DNA of 64,000 nt, taken from NCBI RefSeq assembly GCF_021117295.1, contig NZ_CP088247.1, positions 4,665,001 to 4,729,000 on the forward strand. Direction: 5' to 3'. Numbering within the stretch: the stretch's first letter is position 1; each line of letters begins with the position of its first letter. Below the pieces are notes generated by a model. The model was not told the origin of the DNA and ran no database searches. It worked only from the letters and a program-made list of their open reading frames with translations. This stretch comes from Methylorubrum sp. B1-46. Its GTDB lineage: Bacteria > Pseudomonadota > Alphaproteobacteria > Rhizobiales > Beijerinckiaceae. Both the position numbers and the translations under genes were made by a program. Below are positions 59,183 to 64,000 of the stretch, in pieces.

Positions 59183-59695
59183 ATGCCGAGCCTTCACATC
59201 TGCCCTCTCTCGCGCTTGGCCGAGACCGTCGCTTCGAGCGGCGCAAGTTATCTTATTACCCTGGCGACGCTGGGCAGCACGGTAGAGCGTCCGGCCGCGA
59301 TCCGCCCGGAACACCATCTCCGGGTCGGCTTCAGCGACATCGCCGCGCCGCTGGAAGGCCACTTGCCGCCCGGTGAGGCGCATGTGCGGGCGGTTCTCGA
59401 CTTCGCGGCGGCGTGGCCGCGCGAGCGGCCGATGGTGATCCACTGCTACGCCGGCATCAGCCGCTCGACCGCGGCGGCCTATGCGGCGGCCTGCGCCCTG
59501 CGGCCATCGGTGAGCGAGGCGGACCTCGCGCAGGAGTTGCGGCACCTCGCGCCGAGCGCCACGCCGAATCGGCTGTTCGTGGAGATCGCCGACCGCCTGC
59601 TCGGGCGCGAGGGGCGGATGAGCGCGGCGATCGCCGGGATCGGGCGCGGCGCCGAGGCTTACGAGGGGGCGCCGTTCCGGATCGCCCTGGCGTGA
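59183..59695 (+). CDS. Tyrosine/dual-specificity phosphatase-like protein
   Basis: This 170-residue protein starts MPSLHICPLSRLAETVASSG, 13 bp after the HD-hydrolase gene. The catalytic loop VIHCYAGISRSTAAAYAAAC fits the C-x5-R signature of cysteine-based phosphatases, with Cys near residue 88 and Arg near 94. LRVGFSDIAAPLEGHLPPGE may supply the general-acid loop. Such short alphaproteobacterial proteins are annotated as protein tyrosine phosphatases; a phosphoprotein or small phospho-compound substrate is equally possible. It ends the ygfZ-tag-HD run. Confidence 0.86.
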   Translation: MPSLHICPLSRLAETVASSGASYLITLATLGSTVERPAAIRPEHHLRVGFSDIAAPLEGHLPPGEAHVRAVLDFAAAWPRERPMVIHCYAGISRSTAAAYAAACALRPSVSEADLAQELRHLAPSATPNRLFVEIADRLLGREGRMSAAIAGIGRGAEAYEGAPFRIALA

Positions 59696-59720
59696 TCGGC
59701 CGGGTGCGGAGAGCGGGGAT

Positions 59721-59755
59721 CGGTCGCACGCAATCGACCCGGGCTTGTGCGACCG
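59721..59755. promoter_or_regulatory. Perfect 9-bp inverted repeat between the phosphatase gene and xseB
   Basis: CGGTCGCAC (59721-59729) and GTGCGACCG (59747-59755) are separated by 17 bases. It could be a terminator of the phosphatase transcript or an operator for xseB-dxs, whose first start is 39 bp downstream. No T tract follows, which makes an operator or a decayed terminator the better guess. Confidence 0.4.
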
Positions 59756-59793
59756 CACGTCGCCCGTCATAACGCGCGCCAAAAGGAATCCGG

Positions 59794-60057
59794 ATGAACG
59801 ATCATACACCCGACGCGTCGGCGGCGGCGCTGGACGATCTGCCCTTCGAGCGGGCGATGGAGCAGCTCGAGGAGATCGTGCGCCGGCTGGAGCGCGGCGA
59901 CGTGCCCCTCGACGAGTCGGTGGCGATCTACGAGCGCGGCGAGGCGCTCAAGCGGCACTGCGAGACGCTGCTGAAGCGGGCCGAGGCGCGCATCCAGAAG
60001 ATCGCGATCGGGCCGGACGGCCGGGCCGCGGGCACCGCGCCGCTCGATATCGAGTAG
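59794..60057 (+). CDS. xseB: Exodeoxyribonuclease VII small subunit
   Basis: This 87-residue protein, the usual length, starts [20 protein letters not shown] after [49 protein letters not shown] and [12 protein letters not shown] are the family's helical hairpin. It binds XseA (not in this window) to form the nuclease that degrades single-stranded DNA. The order xseB-dxs is widely conserved in proteobacteria. Confidence 0.96.
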   Translation: MNDHTPDASAAALDDLPFERAMEQLEEIVRRLERGDVPLDESVAIYERGEALKRHCETLLKRAEARIQKIAIGPDGRAAGTAPLDIE

Positions 60058-60145
60058 GCGGCCGGGTGCGGTTCGAATCCATACGAAACTCATCGCGCGC
60101 AAGGGTTTGCGCGCTGTTCCTCACTTCGGGCATGAGGCTGGTCCG

Positions 60146-62122
60146 GTGGCACTAGCGGACACGACGATCCTAGAGGGTCTTGAGACGCCGGATCGTCTCC
60201 GGCTTCTGCCGGAGAGCGAGCTGCAGACAGTGGCCGACGCGGTGCGCGCCGAGATGATCGACGCGGTGTCGATCACCGGCGGCCATCTCGGCTCGGGCCT
60301 GGGCGTGGTCGAACTCACCGTGGCCCTGCACCACGTGTTCGACACCCCCGACGACCGCATCGTCTGGGACGTCGGGCACCAGTGCTACCCGCACAAGATC
60401 CTCACCGGACGGCGCGACCGCATCCGGACGCTCCGCCAGGGCGGCGGGTTGTCGGGCTTCACCAAGCGCTCCGAGAGTGAGTACGACCCCTTCGGCGCGG
60501 CGCACTCCTCCACCTCGATCTCCGCCGCGCTCGGCATGGCGGTGGCCCGCGACCTCGACGAGGCGGAGGCCAAGGCCAAGGGCGGCCCGGCGCCGAAGCG
60601 CCGCAACATGATCGCGGTGATCGGCGACGGCTCGATGTCGGCCGGCATGGCGTATGAAGCCATGAACAATGCCGGCGCGCTGCACTCGCGCCTGATCGTC
60701 ATCCTCAACGACAACGACATGTCGATCGCGCCGCCCGTCGGCGCCATGTCGGCCTACCTCGCGCGGCTGGCCTCCGGCGGCACCTACCGTTCGCTCCGCG
60801 AGACCGCCAAGCAGCTCGGCAAGCTCTTGCCGAAGGCGCTCTACCAGCGCGCGGCGGCGGCCGAAGAGTATGCCCGCTCGCTGATCGTGGGCGGCGGCAC
60901 GATGTTCGAGGAGATGGGCTTCCACTATGTGGGCCCCGTCGACGGGCACAACCTCGATCATCTGCTGCCGGTCCTGAAGAACGTGCGCGACTCGGATCAG
61001 GGCCCGATCCTGCTTCACGTGGTGACGCAGAAGGGCAAGGGCTACGCGCCGGCTGAAGCATCCGCCGACCGCTACCACGGCGTGGTGAAGTTCGACGTGG
61101 TCTCAGGGGTCCAGGCCAAGGCCAAGGCGAACGCCCCGGCCTATACGCGGGTGTTCGGCGAGAGCCTGATCAAGGCGGCCGATGCCGACCCGAAGGTAGT
61201 GGCGATCACCGCGGCGATGCCCGGCGGCACCGGCATCGACCTGTTCGGCAAGGCGCATCCGGACAAGACCTTCGACGTCGGCATCGCCGAGCAGCACGCG
61301 GTGACCTTTGCCGGCGGCTTGGCCACTGAGGGCTACAAGCCGTTCGTGGCGATCTACTCGACCTTCCTGCAGCGGGCCTACGATCAGGTCGTGCACGACG
61401 TGGCCTTGCAGAACCTGCCCGTGCGCTTCTGCCTCGACCGGGCCGGTCTCGTCGGCGCGGACGGGGCGACGCATGCGGGTGCGTTCGATCTGGCCTATCT
61501 CTGCTGCCTGCCGAACATGACGGTGATGGCGGCGGCCGACGAGGCCGAGCTGGTGCACATGGTGGCGACCTGCCACGCGCATGATTCGGGCCCGATCGCC
61601 CTGCGCTATCCGCGCGGCGAGGGTGTCGGCGTCGAGTTGCCGGAGAGGGGCGAGCCGCTCGCCATCGGCCGCGGGCGCGTGGTGCGGCGCCCCGAGGGCG
61701 CGCGGGTGGCGCTGCTGTCGCTGGGCACGCGCCTGTCGGAGGCGTTGAAGGCGGCCGACGCGCTGGAGGCGGAGGGTGTTGCGGCGACGGTGGCCGATGC
61801 GCGCTTTGCCAAGCCGCTGGACGCGGAGCTGATCGTCGATCTGGCCATGCACCACGAGGTTCTGGTGACGGTGGAGGAGGGCTCGGTCGGCGGCTTCGGC
61901 GCGATGGTGCTGCACCTCTTGTCGGAGCGGGGCGTTCTGGATGCGGGCCGTGTCCGGGTTCGCACGCTGACGCTGCCGGACCTGTACCAGGACCACGACA
62001 AGCCGGAGAAGATGTACGCCGAGGCCGGTCTCGACGCCGAGGGCATCCTCAAGGCCGTGCGCGCCGCTCTGCCGGAGAAGGCGGTGCAGCGCGAGGGCAG
62101 CGTGGTGAGCCTGAAGCGGTAG
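60146..62122 (+). CDS. dxs: 1-deoxy-D-xylulose-5-phosphate synthase
   Basis: This is a 658-residue protein read from GTG 60146 (frame [20 protein letters not shown]); an in-frame TTG at 60107 is less likely. The thiamine diphosphate site is clear: [58 protein letters not shown] and [14 protein letters not shown], with [20 protein letters not shown] in the second half. It condenses pyruvate and glyceraldehyde 3-phosphate, the first step of the MEP isoprenoid pathway that feeds carotenoids and hopanoids. A good intrinsic terminator follows. Confidence 0.96.
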   Translation: MALADTTILEGLETPDRLRLLPESELQTVADAVRAEMIDAVSITGGHLGSGLGVVELTVALHHVFDTPDDRIVWDVGHQCYPHKILTGRRDRIRTLRQGGGLSGFTKRSESEYDPFGAAHSSTSISAALGMAVARDLDEAEAKAKGGPAPKRRNMIAVIGDGSMSAGMAYEAMNNAGALHSRLIVILNDNDMSIAPPVGAMSAYLARLASGGTYRSLRETAKQLGKLLPKALYQRAAAAEEYARSLIVGGGTMFEEMGFHYVGPVDGHNLDHLLPVLKNVRDSDQGPILLHVVTQKGKGYAPAEASADRYHGVVKFDVVSGVQAKAKANAPAYTRVFGESLIKAADADPKVVAITAAMPGGTGIDLFGKAHPDKTFDVGIAEQHAVTFAGGLATEGYKPFVAIYSTFLQRAYDQVVHDVALQNLPVRFCLDRAGLVGADGATHAGAFDLAYLCCLPNMTVMAAADEAELVHMVATCHAHDSGPIALRYPRGEGVGVELPERGEPLAIGRGRVVRRPEGARVALLSLGTRLSEALKAADALEAEGVAATVADARFAKPLDAELIVDLAMHHEVLVTVEEGSVGGFGAMVLHLLSERGVLDAGRVRVRTLTLPDLYQDHDKPEKMYAEAGLDAEGILKAVRAALPEKAVQREGSVVSLKR

Positions 62123-62136
62123 CCCGCACGGAGAGG

Positions 62137-62165
62137 AACCCTCCCCCGCAGAGGGGGAGGGTTTT
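62137..62165 (+). terminator. Intrinsic terminator of dxs
   Basis: AACCCTCCCCC, a 5-base loop and GGGGGAGGGTT form an 11-bp stem directly followed by TTT (62162-62165 is T4). It starts 14 bp after the dxs stop. The arms resemble the dispersed CCCCTCTCCCCGC palindrome, so it may have been derived from that repeat. Confidence 0.85.
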
Positions 62166-62174
62166 GCGTCGCCT

Positions 62175-62786
62175 TTACTTGATCACCGCGCAGCCGATCC
62201 GTGGGCCCGCCCCGCCGATGGGCTGGCTGGTGTGGTCGTCCTCGTTGGCGTGGATGATCAGCGCCGAGCCGTCGCCGTCGCGCAGGCCGCCCTCGCCGGT
62301 CAGCGGGGTCTCGCTCGACACTTCCGCGTTCACCGAGCCGTCGGCGTTGGCGTAGACGTTGGGCAGGTCGCCCTCGTCCGGACCATCGGGGTTGAGCAGG
62401 CCGTGCTTGCTCTGGTCGTGATTCACGTGAGCCTTCGACTTCTCGAACTTCTCGGTGTCCGAGCAGTCGCCAACCGCGTGGAAATGGATGCCGTGCCAGC
62501 CCGGAGGCAGGCCGCCGGGCTGAATCGTCACCCGCATGGCCAGCGAATTCGCCCCGTCGCGGATCATGATCTTGCCGATGGTCTCGCCCTTGCCGTTCGT
62601 GATCCCGCTCTCGTAGGTCTGCGGCGCGCCCGCAGCCTCCGCCTTGGCGGGCGGCTGGGCCGTCTCCTTCGGCGCTTCCTTCGGTGCCTCCTTGGCGTCT
62701 TGCGCGAAGGCGGGTCCGGCAAGGCCCGCGAGCAGGGCTGCGACCAAGGGGATGTGGCGGACAGCAGGCATCGTGGCCCTTTGCAT
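62175..62786 (-). CDS. sodC: Cu/Zn superoxide dismutase family protein, one zinc ligand replaced
   Basis: This 203-residue protein is read from ATG 62786 (MQRATMPAVRHIPLVAALLA) after GAGAGG; ATG 62771 and 62801 are alternatives. A signal peptide ends at AFA-QDA, followed by a KEAPKEAPKET linker. Copper ligands are present: GIHFHAVGDC (two His), the bridging His in AHVNHDQSKHG and the last His in LIIHANEDDH. The active-site Arg and both disulfide cysteines are present (GDC, GPRIGCAVI). In the zinc loop the usual His-x-Gly-Asp reads DEGDLPN, so one zinc His is Asp. It is periplasmic; dismutase activity needs testing. Confidence 0.9.
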   Translation of the reverse strand: MQRATMPAVRHIPLVAALLAGLAGPAFAQDAKEAPKEAPKETAQPPAKAEAAGAPQTYESGITNGKGETIGKIMIRDGANSLAMRVTIQPGGLPPGWHGIHFHAVGDCSDTEKFEKSKAHVNHDQSKHGLLNPDGPDEGDLPNVYANADGSVNAEVSSETPLTGEGGLRDGDGSALIIHANEDDHTSQPIGGAGPRIGCAVIK

Positions 62787-63148
62787 GATGGCACCTCTCA
62801 TGAACCGACTCACTCCGTTGCTGCGACCCGGCGGTCCCGTCCGGCATCCCGCCACCGCTTGAGGCGGTGCGCGATCCAGGCTACCCGGCAAAAGCGGATT
62901 TCGCATCGCCCTTGATCGGACGAGCCGGCACGCGCCGTCTCAGGTGATGCTCTAGGTAACGCGAAGCGGTGCGTTTCGACAGGGGACGGGCTATCCGTCC
63001 GATCACTTGCGCATCGTTCCGAGGGGCGATGACCGGTTCTCGTAAAACAGCCGGTGCGGAATCGAGGCCCGCGGCGATCGGCCCGGATCCGATGTCAGGG
63101 CGGCCGTCGCGGCTGCGGCGGAGCGGTTTTCGAAAGAGGAAGGACCCG
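62787..63148. other. Intergenic region between sodC and tlyA with decayed repeat sequence
   Basis: No gene is supported in these 362 bases. Around 62946-62956 GATGCTCTAGG matches the right end of the AGAGCATCG repeats. Farther on, GCATCGTTCCGAGGGG, TTCTCGTAAAA and GGATCCGATGTCAGG loosely follow the inner order of those repeats, which suggests a degenerate copy at about 63010-63100. It must also contain the promoters of sodC and tlyA. Confidence 0.4.
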
Positions 63149-63898
63149 ATGACGGGTGAGCGGCGGCGGGCCGACCTTTTCCTGGTCGAGAACGGGCATT
63201 TCCGCAGCCGGGCGCAGGCGCGGGCGGCGATCGAAGCCGGCCTCGTCCGCGCCGACGGCTGCCTCGTCGCGCGTCCCTCCGACCCCATTGGCGCAGGCGC
63301 GCGGATCGAGGCGACGGCTCCCCACCCTTACGTCTCCCGCGGCGGCCTGAAGCTCGCGGCGGCGCTCGATGCCTTCGGCCTCGACCCCACCGGCCTGCCC
63401 TGCCTCGATGTCGGTGCCTCGACCGGGGGCTTCACCGACGTGCTACTGCGCCGCGGTGCCGCCCATGTCCACGCCGTCGATGTCGGCCGCGACCAACTCG
63501 ACGCGCGCTTGCGCGCCGACCCGCGGGTGACGAGCCTGGAGGCTACCGATATCCGTGGGCTCGTCCCCGGCGCGATCCAGCCCGCGCCGCGTCTGGCCAC
63601 CATCGACGTCAGCTTCATCGGCCTGCGGCTGGTTCTGCCGGCGGTTACCGAGCAGCTTGCCGATGAGGCGGCCATCGCCGCGCTGATCAAGCCGCAATTC
63701 GAGGCCGGCCGCGAGCGCGTCGGCCGCGGCGGCCTCGTGCGCGATCCGCAAATCCATGCCGAGGTCTGCGAAGGCGTGCGCGCCGTGCTCGTCGGCCTCG
63801 GTTTCACCGTCGCCGGGCCGATCCCCTCCCCGATCGAGGGCGGCGACGGCAACCGCGAGTTCCTGGTCGCCGCGAGGCGTTCCTCCCATGATGGATGA
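63149..63898 (+). CDS. tlyA: TlyA family rRNA 2'-O-methyltransferase
   Basis: This 249-residue protein starts MTGERRRADLFLVENGHFRS at ATG 63149 after AGGAAGG; an upstream open frame is Arg-rich and rejected. An N-terminal S4 RNA-binding domain (ARAAIEAGLVRADGCLVARP) leads to an FtsJ-like domain with SRGGLKLAAALDAF, DVGASTGGFTDVLLRRGAAH (SAM site), ATIDVSFIGLRLVLPAV and LIKPQFEAGRERVGRGGLVR. TlyA methylates cytidines in 16S and 23S rRNA in mycobacteria; members here may act on 23S only. The stop overlaps the next gene by 8 bp. Confidence 0.93.
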   Translation: MTGERRRADLFLVENGHFRSRAQARAAIEAGLVRADGCLVARPSDPIGAGARIEATAPHPYVSRGGLKLAAALDAFGLDPTGLPCLDVGASTGGFTDVLLRRGAAHVHAVDVGRDQLDARLRADPRVTSLEATDIRGLVPGAIQPAPRLATIDVSFIGLRLVLPAVTEQLADEAAIAALIKPQFEAGRERVGRGGLVRDPQIHAEVCEGVRAVLVGLGFTVAGPIPSPIEGGDGNREFLVAARRSSHDG

Positions 63899-64000
63899 CA
63901 TGTCCGACGTGACCGAAGAGAGCCGCCCCGAAGAAACCCTGACCATCGCCCGGCTCGGCGCCCGCGGCGACGGCATCAGCGAGGACGGGCTCCCCGTGCC
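63891..64000 (+). CDS. RNA (uracil-5-)methyltransferase, RlmD/TrmA type, N-terminus only
   Basis: The frame opens at ATG 63891 (or 63888 or 63900), within the tlyA end, and is cut by the window edge after about 36 residues. The visible part, SRPEETLTIARLGARGDGIS, matches the N-terminal TRAM-like strand of class I SAM-dependent RNA methyltransferases (LTIxRLGxxGDGI). The order tlyA followed by this gene is common in alphaproteobacteria. Only the family-level call is supported. Confidence 0.75.
   Translation, partial: MDDMSDVTEESRPEETLTIARLGARGDGISEDGLPV

Noticed and set aside
60070..60090. GGTTCGAATCC, similar to a tRNA T-loop
   Set aside because: The flanking bases do not make a 5-bp T stem, and no acceptor, D or anticodon arms can be drawn upstream of it.
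1..64000. CRISPR array, prophage or integrative element
   Set aside because: No regularly spaced identical repeats with unique spacers and no phage, transposase or conjugation genes; the only recombinase is a XerC with housekeeping features.

Overview
The window is an unbroken stretch of GC-rich (roughly 70%), densely coded bacterial chromosome. It most likely comes from an alphaproteobacterium of the order Hyphomicrobiales, probably Methylobacterium/Methylorubrum. The reasons are family content (TrcR/DUF1013, TIGR02301, an RT0821-type lipoprotein, a class I dihydroorotase beside YgfZ, the order xseB-dxs-...-tlyA-RNA methyltransferase), an apparent ROSE-type RNA thermometer before a small heat-shock gene, and several families of short intergenic palindromic repeats. 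The genus is an inference from remembered family patterns. I see no tRNA, rRNA, CRISPR array, insertion sequence, prophage or plasmid gene.

Layout. 1-4.4 kb: a P1 peptidase (cut by the window edge) overlapping a RarD-type exporter, a small membrane-anchored protein, a 54-residue Rmf-like protein, metC and a PNPOx-like flavoprotein. 4.8-11.8 kb: a large multi-PAS hybrid histidine kinase, a two-domain glycosyltransferase, a cupin and Pcm. 12-13.1 kb: Hsp20 with its putative thermometer and a linked protein of unknown function. 13.1-18.6 kb: mutL, an acyl-CoA dehydrogenase and an ABC-F ATPase. 18.6-29.5 kb: two adjacent repeat elements, two MFS transporters, a hydrolase, a RibD-C/DHFR-like reductase, OsmC, a GlcG-like protein and a peptide-type ABC importer with a binding protein and two permeases but no ATPase genes. 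29.7-38 kb: TrcR, a LysR regulator divergent from wrbA, a DsbD/ScsB-type thiol reductase, mutS and a histidine/arginine-rich secreted protein. 38-48.5 kb: hrpB, several small envelope proteins, gloA, xerC, a histidine phosphatase, PPK2, an AAA ATPase, a MOSC protein and fabI. 48.8-55.3 kb: a DnaJ-type co-chaperone, a lipoprotein, pdxH, a single-domain response regulator, an overlapping SDR/secreted protein/NUDIX trio and two small conserved proteins. 55.6-64 kb: pyrC divergent from an overlapping ygfZ-tag-HD hydrolase-tyrosine phosphatase run, then xseB-dxs, a SodC-like protein, tlyA and the start of an RNA methyltransferase.

Most of the content is core housekeeping: mismatch repair (MutS and an endonuclease-type MutL about 20 kb apart), isoprenoid, pyrimidine, B6 and fatty-acid synthesis, and redox and heat stress. 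No new multi-gene system such as a defence island is evident. The parts that reward a second look are the putative ROSE thermometer, the small Rmf-like and 44-residue membrane proteins, the SodC protein lacking one zinc ligand, the ATPase-less importer with a 14-bp duplication at a gene junction, and the dispersed repeat families that occupy many intergenic gaps.
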